64,000 bases of DNA from SZUA-22 sp963751695 (GTDB taxonomy: Bacteria; Bacteroidota; Ignavibacteria; Ignavibacteriales; Melioribacteraceae): the NCBI GenBank assembly GCA_963751695.1, contig CAVVVP010000003.1, positions 62,001 through 126,000 on the forward strand, read 5' to 3'. Positions 37,584 to 46,908 of the stretch are shown here, piece by piece. A program made the position numbers and the translations under genes. Within the stretch, counting starts at the first letter, position 1, and each line of letters starts with the position of its first letter. The notes below the pieces were generated by a model. That model worked only from the letters and a program-made list of their open reading frames with translations, ran no database searches and was not told the DNA's origin.

Positions 37584-38594
37584 TTATTTTAACTCAAATG
37601 GGTATATGACTTTCCAATCTTTCTTCATATCTACTATCGTCCATCCATTCTCTATTGCTTCATCCAGTCCCTTATCAAATCTCCCAATGCTTGATTTCCT
37701 ATCATAAGCCCACTCTCGTTCATCATCTGTATGATGAACAAAGAGCATAAAGCTTTTATTTTTATTGGAAGCTGTCCATTGTAACATTTGAAGATCTCCA
37801 TCAGAATTTCCAAATGCTGCAATTGGTTTTTCCCCGATAAATTTATGAATTCCAACTGGTTTTCCTTCTTTATCATTAATAAAATCGATTTCCGGTAATC
37901 GCTTTAATACTGGACCGTTTTCAGACATTTCATATTTTACTTTTATTGAACTTCCAATTACCTGTTCCGAAGAAATACCATAAAGCTCTTCTGCTAATGG
38001 CCGCATAAACTCTATACCACCAGCAGAGAAAATATATGTTTTGAATTCATTTGCACGCAGATAATCCAATAATTCTAGCATGGGTTGATAAACTAAATCT
38101 GTAAATGGTAAATCAAATTTTGGATGTTTGGCCCTTGAAACCCACTCTTTAATTATTTTCTCAAACTCGTCAGTTGTCATTCCAGTATGAGTTGCCATTA
38201 CAAGTTTAAGCAATCCATGTTCACCCGAAGCGAGCACAGTTTTCATATCATTTTCAAGAACTGCTTTGAATGGTTGTGTCTCTTTCCACTCAGGATGTTT
38301 ATCTGCCAAATCTTTTACACGGTCAATTGTAAAAAAAAGTTGAAAATACATCGGCTGTTCTGACCAAAGAGTTCCATCATTATCAAATGTTGCGATACGG
38401 TCTTCGGGTCTAACGAAATTTGGAGAATTTTTATCTGTTACATCTTTTACAAAATTGATAATTGAAGATTTGACACTCCCCTCATTCCATGAGGCTAAAT
38501 AGTTTTCCGTTTTTTCGTCAACTTTGTTACTACAACCCACAGCTATAAATAGAGCTACTATTAGACATGTAATTAATGTTTTTAGATTTAGCAT
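37584..38594 (-). CDS. Secreted HAD-family phosphatase lipoprotein (paralog 2)
   Basis: A 336-residue paralog of the 28.1-29.1 kb phosphatase. The lipoprotein signal ends AVGC (Cys 21). Motif I is FDNDGTLW (about 68-75); FGNSDGD is motif IV. The ATG at 38594 is chosen because AAAGGAA is six bases before it; a second ATG six bases upstream overlaps that ribosome site. It is the last gene of the seven-gene MoxR operon, 24 bp after batD. Co-expression with VWA/MoxR genes and adjacency to a sulfatase suggest work on phosphorylated and sulfated envelope or substrate groups, which is inference. Confidence 0.82.
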   Translation of the reverse strand: MLNLKTLITCLIVALFIAVGCSNKVDEKTENYLASWNEGSVKSSIINFVKDVTDKNSPNFVRPEDRIATFDNDGTLWSEQPMYFQLFFTIDRVKDLADKHPEWKETQPFKAVLENDMKTVLASGEHGLLKLVMATHTGMTTDEFEKIIKEWVSRAKHPKFDLPFTDLVYQPMLELLDYLRANEFKTYIFSAGGIEFMRPLAEELYGISSEQVIGSSIKVKYEMSENGPVLKRLPEIDFINDKEGKPVGIHKFIGEKPIAAFGNSDGDLQMLQWTASNKNKSFMLFVHHTDDEREWAYDRKSSIGRFDKGLDEAIENGWTIVDMKKDWKVIYPFELK

Positions 38595-38618
38595 GTACAT
38601 TTCCTTTTATTTTATAAT

Positions 38619-40013
38619 TTATTTACTTGGATTAAGAGAAGGTATAATAGCTTTCTTTTTCCTCTCTTTTTTCATACTCAAAACTATATTTCTGCTCTCA
38701 GTTACGACTTTTAGAAATTCTCTACAATTGCATATTTTTCTATTCCCATCTTTTCTATTCTTACCAAATAAGACCTCATCTAGTTGTACAACAAACCTTA
38801 AAAGCTCTCTATTATCGGTTGACTCAGCCAATATTTTCGCTGAATAGTTTTCACCGTTTTCAGAAATTCTATTTAACCAATTCGAAAATGAAATCTTAAC
38901 AAGACTATAATCATTATCGTTACATGCTGATTTAAATTTATTGAAATATGTAGCTTCCGAATTTTCTTTATCTTTTTTTCGCTTTTCAATATTCGCTTTA
39001 ATTCTGTTAAGTAATATTTTAGAAATCGAATACTTTCTATCAATAAATGTTAAGATTAGAAATACAAAAAAAACTCCTAATAAATATTTGAAAGGAACAT
39101 TACTTTCTGTTTTCTTCTCTGAAGTAGTTGATAGTGTATCTTTAGGAATGGCTATTTCGGATAAATAAAATTTATTTGAATCAGCATGAAATTGCACAGC
39201 TTTAATTTTTGATATGCTAATTCTGTTCTTACTTAAATCCCACCATTTAATTTCAATCTCGGGTAACTCGTAATCACCAGGCTTTTGAATAAAATAGGAA
39301 ACTTTATCCAGTCTATAACCACCTGTAAATCCCGCACGATTTTCACTTTTATTCTTAACCTCTGCAGGTTCATGATAAATTGTTATCCCATCTAAAGAAT
39401 CAAATTCAATTGGTGGAATAAACATGGCCATGGTGTTTTTAACTTCAACTGTAATTGTTCTACTAAATGAATCGCCCATTTTTAAGTTAGAAAGTTTTCT
39501 GTCAAATTTTTGTCTTATCTTAAATTGGGTTGTTGCTAAAAAAGAATCCATGTTCTTTGCTTCATCTGGAATAATGGCTCTAAACTCATACTGTGGGAGC
39601 GGTACATTTGTCTTAGGGGATTTTTCAATTCCTCCCAGCGAATAAATAATTTCAACATTCGCATTGGGAAGCTTATACTCTTTTTCTTCTTGAGGGTAAA
39701 TTAAATATGTTCGTGATATTCCTGACCAAGTTTCACCATCAATCCTTTGTGTAATATTTTCTGCTCGTTCTTCTGGGAGGATAGCGATAGCGCCAGGGAT
39801 TTCTAAATGTGGAAATACTGGAGCACCCATTAACCAAGTAGGTACAACCACAGAAACTTTAACACTAACTGCTTGACCAACAATTACAGTTTTTGGTGAA
39901 ATGGAAACATATAATTTAGGTTTTTGCACTTGTGCAAAAAGTGCATAATTTGCAATCATCAGCAGAAATAGAAAGAAAACAATTGCCATATTTTTTGAGC
40001 GTGAATAAATCAT
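38619..40013 (-). CDS. BatD-like membrane protein
   Basis: A 464-residue BatD/oxygen-tolerance family protein. An N-terminal signal or anchor (residues 9-28) precedes Ig-like extracytoplasmic domains (KPKLYVSISPKTVIVGQAVSV, WSGISRTYLIYPQEEKEY, FSRTITVEVKNTMAMFIPPIEF), one membrane helix (about 310-328, YLLGVFFVFLILTFI) and a cytoplasmic tail. Overlaps the previous gene by 4 bp (ATGA). In the Bat system BatD works with the VWA proteins BatA/B at the membrane. Confidence 0.85.
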   Translation of the reverse strand: MIYSRSKNMAIVFFLFLLMIANYALFAQVQKPKLYVSISPKTVIVGQAVSVKVSVVVPTWLMGAPVFPHLEIPGAIAILPEERAENITQRIDGETWSGISRTYLIYPQEEKEYKLPNANVEIIYSLGGIEKSPKTNVPLPQYEFRAIIPDEAKNMDSFLATTQFKIRQKFDRKLSNLKMGDSFSRTITVEVKNTMAMFIPPIEFDSLDGITIYHEPAEVKNKSENRAGFTGGYRLDKVSYFIQKPGDYELPEIEIKWWDLSKNRISISKIKAVQFHADSNKFYLSEIAIPKDTLSTTSEKKTESNVPFKYLLGVFFVFLILTFIDRKYSISKILLNRIKANIEKRKKDKENSEATYFNKFKSACNDNDYSLVKISFSNWLNRISENGENYSAKILAESTDNRELLRFVVQLDEVLFGKNRKDGNRKICNCREFLKVVTESRNIVLSMKKERKKKAIIPSLNPSK

Positions 40014-41668
40014 TTCTTGTTCTTACTCTCAGTTTGTTGGTAGAATTTTCTTTGTAAAAATTCTGCAGGTGATGTTTGAATATTTCTCATCCAAATATCT
40101 GCCATTTTTTCTGGAGTTAATTTCAACTCATCAATCTCCCCTTCTTTTCCTTTACCCTTTTCCTTGTCAAATTTTATTTCGTCTGGCTTAAATGTTGGGT
40201 CGTTACTTTGCTCTTCATCTTCTTTCTTTTTTGCTTCTTCTATTTTTCTTATTATCTCTTCAATCAGTTTTAAATTAAACTCAGCTTCGGGAAAAATATT
40301 TCTCTGAGTTATAGCTTCTTTATAACCATTTTTCGCTAACTCATAGTTTTTAATCATTGCATATGAATTCCCAAGATAGAAATTACTTTCAGCACTATTC
40401 ATCATAGCAAATTGATTAATTGCATCTTCGTATTTTTCCGATTTATAAAATGATATTCCCTTCCACATAATATCTTCGAATTTATCAGATGCCTTTTGGT
40501 AATTTCCCTCTTCAAAATAGTAGCGTCCCTGCTGGTCGTTCGTCATCCAAAGATCCCAAAACCATTCCCAATTATTAACTTTAATACTATCGCTATCAAT
40601 TGAACTTTTTATCGAATCTTGTGCATTAATAAAATTCACATTGAACGACAAATAGAATAAAACATATGCCACCCATTTAACTAACCAACCTTTTCTAAAC
40701 CAGAAAAGCATAAGAACCACAATAGGGAATAATAAATAATAACCATATTCAATCCACTTTGTTTTTGCTTCTGCTTGCTGAACAACTTGCAAATGTGTTT
40801 GAATGTTTTTTTGAATCCACTCAATATCACTATTATCAATGGTTATGGTAGTTACTGGGATATTATAATCATCTCGCAGCAGTTTTAAATTATCAACATC
40901 CAGTTTTGCAATTTTTCTAATTCCACTTTTATTTAATCTAAATCTATTATTCCCCATTGTTATTGGTCCACCTTTAGAAGTTCCAACAGCAAGGACAATT
41001 ACTTGATTTCTGCTTGAATCTGAAATTTCAGAAATAGTATTAAATGATTTCCTTTCAATTTCATCAGTTATAAATAAAATAGTTCCAGGTACTTCTTCAT
41101 CAGAGAGATAATCTGTAACTGCACTAAGAACTTCCAATGTATTGCTTCCATCCTTAGGCATTAAACCACTCGAAAGTGATGATAAAAACAGTTCAATTAT
41201 TTTTGAATCAGTAGTTAGCGGCAATACCATGTGAGCTGAGCCAGCATATACAAAGAGTGCCGTTCGTGCCCCTGGTCTTAGTTTTAATAATTCTCTAATC
41301 TTCTGTTTAGCACGTTCAAGTCTTCTTGGACTAATATCAATGGCATCCATCGATTCTGAAAGACTCAATGCAATTGTTAAGGGAGCTTTATCTTCAGTAA
41401 ACGGAGGAAGTTCCCTTTTCCATGTTGGACCAGCAATAGCAATTGCTCCAACAACAAGAATTACAATTATCATATGAATAGGTCTGAAAGACCATTTCTT
41501 TTTTGTTCCAATAATCAAATGCTTTAGTAAATGAGGAGCGACAAATTTTTGATATCGCTCAATTACATTTTGACTCTTTTGAAATTGCCAAAACAATAGA
41601 AATGCAAGTGGAATTAACAACAACCACCAGGGTCTTAAAAAATGGAAATATGTTAATTGTTCAATCAT
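40010..41668 (-). CDS. VWA-TPR fusion membrane protein (BatB/BatC-like), degenerate metal site
   Basis: A 552-residue inner-membrane protein joining a VWA domain to TPR repeats, as if BatB and BatC were fused. Two N-terminal helices (FLRPWWLLLIPLAFLLFW, MIIVILVVGAIAIAG) precede the VWA domain (about 85-285). Its metal-site motif reads SLSES where D-x-S-x-S is expected (Asp replaced by Ser), although a later Asp (ITDE) remains. A further membrane pair (about 305-350) leads to TPR units (QGRYYFEEGNYQKASDKF, GISFYKSEKYEDAINQF, GNSYAMIKNYELAKNGYKEAI) and a charged tail. The ATG at 41668 (MIEQL) is favoured over a TTG at 41683. Fourth to last gene of the MoxR operon. Confidence 0.82.
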   Translation of the reverse strand: MIEQLTYFHFLRPWWLLLIPLAFLLFWQFQKSQNVIERYQKFVAPHLLKHLIIGTKKKWSFRPIHMIIVILVVGAIAIAGPTWKRELPPFTEDKAPLTIALSLSESMDAIDISPRRLERAKQKIRELLKLRPGARTALFVYAGSAHMVLPLTTDSKIIELFLSSLSSGLMPKDGSNTLEVLSAVTDYLSDEEVPGTILFITDEIERKSFNTISEISDSSRNQVIVLAVGTSKGGPITMGNNRFRLNKSGIRKIAKLDVDNLKLLRDDYNIPVTTITIDNSDIEWIQKNIQTHLQVVQQAEAKTKWIEYGYYLLFPIVVLMLFWFRKGWLVKWVAYVLFYLSFNVNFINAQDSIKSSIDSDSIKVNNWEWFWDLWMTNDQQGRYYFEEGNYQKASDKFEDIMWKGISFYKSEKYEDAINQFAMMNSAESNFYLGNSYAMIKNYELAKNGYKEAITQRNIFPEAEFNLKLIEEIIRKIEEAKKKEDEEQSNDPTFKPDEIKFDKEKGKGKEGEIDELKLTPEKMADIWMRNIQTSPAEFLQRKFYQQTESKNKK

Positions 41669-41675
41669 AAGTTTG

Positions 41676-42692
41676 TTAAACAATTTTTCCAGTTACATTT
41701 TTGCTCTTGCTGGAAATTCTTTTTAGAGATACAAGAACAAACATTAAAAAATGATAAGCTGTTAAAAGGCTAATTGCTAATCCAATTGGATAGAAAAATA
41801 AAGGATGTTTAGGGCGATAGCTCAGCGACTCGTAATTTTGAGGATTCATTCCATCCAAAGTTTTATAAATGCTTTGCAACCCCTTTGTATCCTCACCTCT
41901 AAAAGAACTTCCACCAGTTGTAGTAGCAATTTTTTGAATTACATCTAGGTCTACTTTATTCTCTCCATTTGCATTGGGGTCTCCAATGCCAATTGTGTGA
42001 ATAGTAATTCCATTTTGTTCAGCTATTTCAGCCGCTTTTAATGGAGGCATTTTACTTCCAGTGTCATTTCCATCTGTAAGTAAAATCATTACTCGTTCAT
42101 CAACTTTACTTTCTTCAAACAATTTTATTCCTAGACCAATTGCATCACCAATAACAGTTTGCGGTCCAGCCATCCCGGTCTCAGCTTGGTTTAAGAGCAA
42201 TCGGCAAGTCTTATGATCTAACGTAAATGGAACTTGAGGATAAGCACCACCACCAAAAAGGATTAATCCAATTCTATCCCCTTTTCGTTTGGTAATAAAA
42301 TCATCTAAGACTACCTTAACAGCGTTTAGTCTGTCAATTCTATTTCCAAGAGTATCTCTGAAATCTTTTGCATCCATCGACTGTGAAATATCAACTGCTA
42401 ATAATAGATCTCTTGCAGATTCAATTTTTACAATAGGATCATCGACCCATTGTGGTTTTGCTGTTGCAACCACTAACAATATCCAAATAATTGGAGCCAA
42501 TAATTTTTGAAATAGATTTAATTTATTTATAACAGCACCTTGTGAAGGTTTAATACCAGCAGCAGATGATATCTCTTCGAAGAATGGTATTCTAATTGAC
42601 TCCTGCTTCTCTTTATATGGAGGAAGTATCAGCAAAATTAATATTGGCAAGGGAATTAATAGAAACATCCATATGTATTCAAATTCAAGCAT
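41676..42692 (-). CDS. BatA-like VWA membrane protein
   Basis: A 338-residue VWA protein with N-terminal helices (FLLIPLPILILLILPPY, LAPIIWILLVVATA), a VWA domain with complete metal site DISQS (about 101), TVIGDAIG and LLTDGND, and a C-terminal helix (FFYPIGLAISLLTAYHFLMF). A standard BatA-type protein overlapping the DUF4381 gene by 8 bp. Works with MoxR and the degenerate VWA-TPR partner encoded next. Confidence 0.88.
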   Translation of the reverse strand: MLEFEYIWMFLLIPLPILILLILPPYKEKQESIRIPFFEEISSAAGIKPSQGAVINKLNLFQKLLAPIIWILLVVATAKPQWVDDPIVKIESARDLLLAVDISQSMDAKDFRDTLGNRIDRLNAVKVVLDDFITKRKGDRIGLILFGGGAYPQVPFTLDHKTCRLLLNQAETGMAGPQTVIGDAIGLGIKLFEESKVDERVMILLTDGNDTGSKMPPLKAAEIAEQNGITIHTIGIGDPNANGENKVDLDVIQKIATTTGGSSFRGEDTKGLQSIYKTLDGMNPQNYESLSYRPKHPLFFYPIGLAISLLTAYHFLMFVLVSLKRISSKSKNVTGKIV

Positions 42693-43152
42693 TATGTTTC
42701 ATTATCCATTCTGAAATAAGATCGATTAATGTTTCAATTTCACCTTGATGGTATTGGCTAATATTATCCGGTGAAGAATATGATAAGTCAATAAATAGCT
42801 TTCCAACCCTAGAACTAAATCCGTTACCGTTGTATGATTTATTAAGATATTCCAACCAAGGTTTACCACTTAATGAGGCAATCTCATTTCTATTTGAAAA
42901 AACTAAAGTAACTCGCTTAACAAGTTCAGGAATTTCTTGGTAGGTTTTTTCACGTTTAATTTTGGACAACTCAGTTAAGGCTACTTTTCTATATTTATTC
43001 CTTTTATAATGTTTGTATTGTTTCCATGAATAGAAAAGAATAAGCAATACAATTACCGCAAACAAAATATACCATGCCGGAGTTTGGGGGAAATAGCTTA
43101 TAGTTTCTGGCAAAGCTATCTCTTTTAATTTTGCTAATTCTTTTACTTCCAT
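42685..43152 (-). CDS. DUF4381 membrane protein
   Basis: A 155-residue protein with one strong membrane helix (residues 27-45, WYILFAVIVLLILFYSW) followed by a basic helical segment (KQYKHYKRNKYRKVALTEL) and a C-terminal cytoplasmic region. Matches DUF4381, always found in MoxR/DUF58/VWA operons. Three bp after the DUF58 gene. No catalytic motif. Confidence 0.8.
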   Translation of the reverse strand: MEVKELAKLKEIALPETISYFPQTPAWYILFAVIVLLILFYSWKQYKHYKRNKYRKVALTELSKIKREKTYQEIPELVKRVTLVFSNRNEIASLSGKPWLEYLNKSYNGNGFSSRVGKLFIDLSYSSPDNISQYHQGEIETLIDLISEWIMKHNA

Positions 43153-43155
43153 TTT

Positions 43156-44085
43156 TTATAGATTCCCGAAGTGCATGCGCAATTGTTCACCAATATCGTC
43201 AACATTATTGATTCTAAAAATTGGAACTCCAATCTCTTTTAACACTGCATCAACATTTCTTAATCGCTCATTAGCAAACCGTGAAATAGGAGAATGTTTT
43301 TTTTTATTTTCTAAATTAACTTCTATTTGTAATTCGTTTTCACTAAAAACAAACTTACCATCACTCGGCATATCTATTGCCGTAGTGTCATAAACTAAGA
43401 AAGAAACTACATCATTATGCTCTGCTATATTCATTAAATGCTTTTTTGAAGTATCATCCAATCCATGGAAATCACTAATAACCACAACAAGATAATCGTG
43501 CGTGGCAGTTCTTGAAACGTGCTCTAAAACTTTATTTAGCATTTGAGGATTTGGTGATATTCCAGATTCAACATTTAATTTATTATTAAACCCTTCAATA
43601 TCTCTAAATATCAAGCTGGCATTGGTTTTGCTTCTTTTTGGCTTTATCTCTCTAATTTCAGAATCGTCGAAAACAATACTTCCAACTTTATCATCAGAAT
43701 TAAGTATTCTCCAAGTTACAAGTGCTGATAGGTTTGCAGCAGTTACGGATTTCATATCCTTCTTTGTGCCGAAGAACATTGATATTCTCTGATCGCAAAC
43801 AATTATTGCAGGACGATCTTTCTCTTCTGTGTATACGCGAACATGTGGTTTTTGTGTGCGTGCAGTTACTTTCCAATCAATATTACGAATATCATCACCA
43901 GGTAAGTAATTTCGAAGTTCTTCAAAATTTAAACCACGTCCTCTAAGCCGAGAAGCATGGCGACCACTTAGGACTGATTGAATTGGTTGACGTGGTAAAA
44001 AACTAAATCCCTCAGCTTTTAATTGCAGTTTAATCAATTCTTCGAGTGTTACGTAAACTCCACTATTTGGTTCTGTACTATCCAT
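43156..44085 (-). CDS. DUF58 domain protein (MoxR partner)
   Basis: A 309-residue DUF58 protein, VWA-like fold. The diagnostic motif LSGRHASRLRGRGLNFEELRNYLPGDDIRNIDW (about 40-75) is present in its expected form, followed by TARTQKPHVRVYTEEKDRP and an acid-rich VWA-like core. Four bp after moxR. DUF58 proteins are the usual second gene of MoxR operons and are thought to be acted on by the ATPase. Confidence 0.9.
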   Translation of the reverse strand: MDSTEPNSGVYVTLEELIKLQLKAEGFSFLPRQPIQSVLSGRHASRLRGRGLNFEELRNYLPGDDIRNIDWKVTARTQKPHVRVYTEEKDRPAIIVCDQRISMFFGTKKDMKSVTAANLSALVTWRILNSDDKVGSIVFDDSEIREIKPKRSKTNASLIFRDIEGFNNKLNVESGISPNPQMLNKVLEHVSRTATHDYLVVVISDFHGLDDTSKKHLMNIAEHNDVVSFLVYDTTAIDMPSDGKFVFSENELQIEVNLENKKKHSPISRFANERLRNVDAVLKEIGVPIFRINNVDDIGEQLRMHFGNL

Positions 44086-44089
44086 TACT

Positions 44090-45064
44090 TTATGCTACGG
44101 CCACTACTTTTACAATTTCATCAATTACCATGTCTGGAGTTAAACCCTTTGCTGTTGCTTCATAAGTTAAAGCAATTCTATGGCGTAACACATCGTATAT
44201 TATTGACTGAACATCTTCAGGTATAACATGGTCTCTTCCATCAAGCCAAGCATTAACCCGAGAACATTTATCTAAAGCGATGGTTCCACGTGGACTTGAA
44301 GCAATTTTAATCCACTCTGCTAATTGCTTACTGTACTCTTTAGGGAAACGAGTAGCATTTACAAGTTGAACAATATATTTTTCAATATTCGAGGATGTAT
44401 AAACTTCTTCAATCTCTTTACGTGCAGCGAATATACTTTCTTCTTTTATTAATTCACTTTGCTCAGAATTTTGGTCAACTTTACCTTTCGATTCATTACG
44501 AACCAATTTTAATATCGCTTCTTCCGATTCAATATTTGGATAATTAATAATTACTTTCATTAAAAATCTATCCATCTGTGCTTCAGGTAACGGATATGTT
44601 CCTTCCTGCTCAATAGGATTTTGTGTTGCCAGTACCATAAATAGTTCAGGTAATTTGTGAACTGTTCCAGCAACAGTTATTTGCCTCTCTTCCATTGCTT
44701 CCAAAAGTGCTGCTTGAACCTTTGCAGGAGCACGGTTTATTTCATCGGCTAGAATTAAATTACCAAACAAAGGGCCCTCAACAAATTTGAATTTTCCAGT
44801 TCCACCTTCAGAATAATATATTTCAGAGCCTGTAATATCAGATGGTAAAAGATCTGGTGTAAATTGAATTCTACTAAAATCTGCATTCAGATTTTTAGCC
44901 ATACTTTTAATTGCCCTCGTTTTTGCAAGTCCTGGAAGACCTTCCAAAAGTAAATTTCCATTTGCTAATAAAACTATAATAAGCTTATTTACAATTTCAT
45001 CCTGTCCAATAATGGATTTGGATATTTCTGTTTTTAACAAATTAATTTTCTCTAAAGTATTCAT
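44090..45064 (-). CDS. MoxR-family AAA+ ATPase
   Basis: A 324-residue AAA+ ATPase with Walker A GLPGLAKT (about residue 42), Walker B LADEINRAPAKVQAALLEAMEE (about 105), sensor 1 ATQNPIEQEGTYPLPEAQ and sensor 2 SPRGTIAL. First gene of a seven-gene operon. MoxR ATPases act as chaperone-like remodellers for VWA-dependent protein complexes and metal-site maturation. The intergenic 45065-45278 likely holds its promoter. Confidence 0.93.
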   Translation of the reverse strand: MNTLEKINLLKTEISKSIIGQDEIVNKLIIVLLANGNLLLEGLPGLAKTRAIKSMAKNLNADFSRIQFTPDLLPSDITGSEIYYSEGGTGKFKFVEGPLFGNLILADEINRAPAKVQAALLEAMEERQITVAGTVHKLPELFMVLATQNPIEQEGTYPLPEAQMDRFLMKVIINYPNIESEEAILKLVRNESKGKVDQNSEQSELIKEESIFAARKEIEEVYTSSNIEKYIVQLVNATRFPKEYSKQLAEWIKIASSPRGTIALDKCSRVNAWLDGRDHVIPEDVQSIIYDVLRHRIALTYEATAKGLTPDMVIDEIVKVVAVA

Positions 45065-45278
45065 CTTTTGCCTTTTTTTGAATTCAATATATTTGTAGTC
45101 GTAGTTTTTAGTCCCTTTTCATGAAGCTATATAAACTAAATTATTAAGTTTGTGCAAGATAATAATTTTTCAGTTTTTCATTTCGATTCCGCAGTTTTTA
45201 TCAAAAATTTTTTATTATAAATTGTTTTCTTTCCATCATGTGGGATTTTAAAACATATGCTATCAAAGTATAAAAAAG

Positions 45279-45315
45279 AAAAGGTCATAGTCTAAAACAT
45301 AGACTATGACCTTTT
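45279..45315 (-). terminator. Strong terminator of sulfatase 2
   Basis: Perfect 16-bp stem (AAAAGGTCATAGTCTA with TAGACTATGACCTTTT), 5-nt loop, then a T-rich stretch on the minus strand (TTTTCTTTTTTA). It begins 20 bp past the sulfatase 2 stop and separates it from the MoxR operon. The symmetric A/T ends would also work on the other strand. Confidence 0.88.
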
Positions 45316-45334
45316 TCAAAACTTAAAAATTAAA

Positions 45335-46846
45335 CTAGTTTTGTGGCTTTGTTTGTAACGATTGCAATACTTTATCAACACCTAATGAACCACCAGCCAC
45401 TGGTGGAAATTCCTTAAAGGTTGCTAAAAAATCACCAACATAAGCTTGTGCTGGGACAAATGTCCACATATTATCAGCAAACCACCTAATATACATAGCT
45501 GATTTATATGATACCTCGTAAGGGTCAGCTCTTAAGTTAATTAAGATTGGCCATGATGGAGTTTTTCTATATGCTTCATTTATTGCACCTTCCATTATTG
45601 TGAAGTGGAGTTTCCAATTTTTATATCTTAAAGCGTTTAAGTTTCCACCAGCATCAAAGTAAAAGATTTCATTTCTTGGTGCTTCTTTTACTTCACCTTT
45701 CCAAAAGTCCATCATATTATATCCATCCAAATGAACTTTAAAAGTTTTATCCCCAGCTTGATAACCTTCTAATAATTTTTCCTTAATATTTGGGACACCG
45801 GCTGCCGCCAATAATGTAGGCAACATGTCTTCATGAGAATATATGTTGTTATCAATTGTTCCGGGTTTAATTACTCCATTCCACTTGATAACACTTGGTA
45901 CACGGAATCCACCTTCCCATGTTGTTCCCTTCTCTCCAGCAAATGGAGTTGTTCCACCATCTGGCCATGTGAATTTTTCTGCCCCGTTATCAGTCGAATA
46001 CATAATTATTGTATTATCATATACACCTAGTTCTTCTAACTTTGCTAATACTTTACCAACATTTTTATCATGTTCTACCATTCCATCTGGATAAAGTCCT
46101 ATTCCAGTTACTCCCTCACTCTCTTTCTTTAAGTGAGTCCAAACATGCATTCTTGTTGCACTTAACCATACAAAGAAGGGTTTTCCATCTTTGTGTGCTT
46201 TTTCAATAAATTGAAGAGCCGCATCTGTAAATTCGTCATCTGCCGTTTCCATTCTTTTTCTTGTTAATGGACCAGTATCTTCAATTTTACCATCTGAAAA
46301 AGAATGAATTACACCTCTAGGACCAAACTCTTTGTGGAAAGCTGGATCTTTAGGATAATAATAAGTTTCCGGCTCTTCTTCTGCATTCAAATGATAAAGG
46401 TTACCATAAAATTCGTCAAATCCATGGTTTGTTGGTAAGTGTTCGTCTCTATCGCCCAAGTGATTTTTACCAAACTGACCCGAAGTATATCCTTGTGGTT
46501 TTAACAATTCTGCAATTGTTGGTTGATCATCTTGAATACCTTGCTTAGCACCAGGCATTCCTATTGTTAACAATCCAGTTCTAAATGGATGTTGACCAAG
46601 CATAAATGCTGCACGTCCCGCTGTGCATGATTGTTGTGCATACCAATCAGTAAATACAGCACCTTCGTGACCGATACGATCAATATTTGGTGTTTGATAT
46701 CCCATCATTCCTTGACTATTAATACTGATATTGGAATAACCTATATCATCTCCCCAAATTACTAGAATATTGGGTTTACTCTGCCCCATTAATACAATAC
46801 TAAAAGTTATAAGTATTGCAAGAAAGTATAAAAGTGTTCTGTTCAT
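45335..46846 (-). CDS. Exported arylsulfatase (paralog 2)
   Basis: A 503-residue sulfatase with a signal peptide ending near residue 23. Formylglycine Cys74 in SCTAGR, ligands WGDDIG (33-34), GKNHLGD and STDNGAE match paralog 1 in exact register, and long blocks are identical (GMMGYQTPNIDRI, LYHLNAEEEPE). It differs in loops after residue 180. It lies just upstream of the MoxR operon and is closed off from it by a strong terminator. Its promoter motif matches that of paralog 1. Confidence 0.92.
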   Translation of the reverse strand: MNRTLLYFLAILITFSIVLMGQSKPNILVIWGDDIGYSNISINSQGMMGYQTPNIDRIGHEGAVFTDWYAQQSCTAGRAAFMLGQHPFRTGLLTIGMPGAKQGIQDDQPTIAELLKPQGYTSGQFGKNHLGDRDEHLPTNHGFDEFYGNLYHLNAEEEPETYYYPKDPAFHKEFGPRGVIHSFSDGKIEDTGPLTRKRMETADDEFTDAALQFIEKAHKDGKPFFVWLSATRMHVWTHLKKESEGVTGIGLYPDGMVEHDKNVGKVLAKLEELGVYDNTIIMYSTDNGAEKFTWPDGGTTPFAGEKGTTWEGGFRVPSVIKWNGVIKPGTIDNNIYSHEDMLPTLLAAAGVPNIKEKLLEGYQAGDKTFKVHLDGYNMMDFWKGEVKEAPRNEIFYFDAGGNLNALRYKNWKLHFTIMEGAINEAYRKTPSWPILINLRADPYEVSYKSAMYIRWFADNMWTFVPAQAYVGDFLATFKEFPPVAGGSLGVDKVLQSLQTKPQN

Positions 46847-46908
46847 TTTGTTACTCCTTTGAGATTATAATAATTAAATTTCAAATATTTCATATTTGCA
46901 AGTAATTA

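Noticed and set aside
45065..45278. A copy of the sulfatase promoter before moxR
   Set aside because: AAAGTATAAAA occurs near 45266 but the rest of the 31-bp element does not follow.
35887..46846. Transposon or genomic island with inverted sulfatase ends
   Set aside because: Both sulfatases face the same way, no terminal repeats, integrase or tRNA were seen, and base use is like the neighbours.
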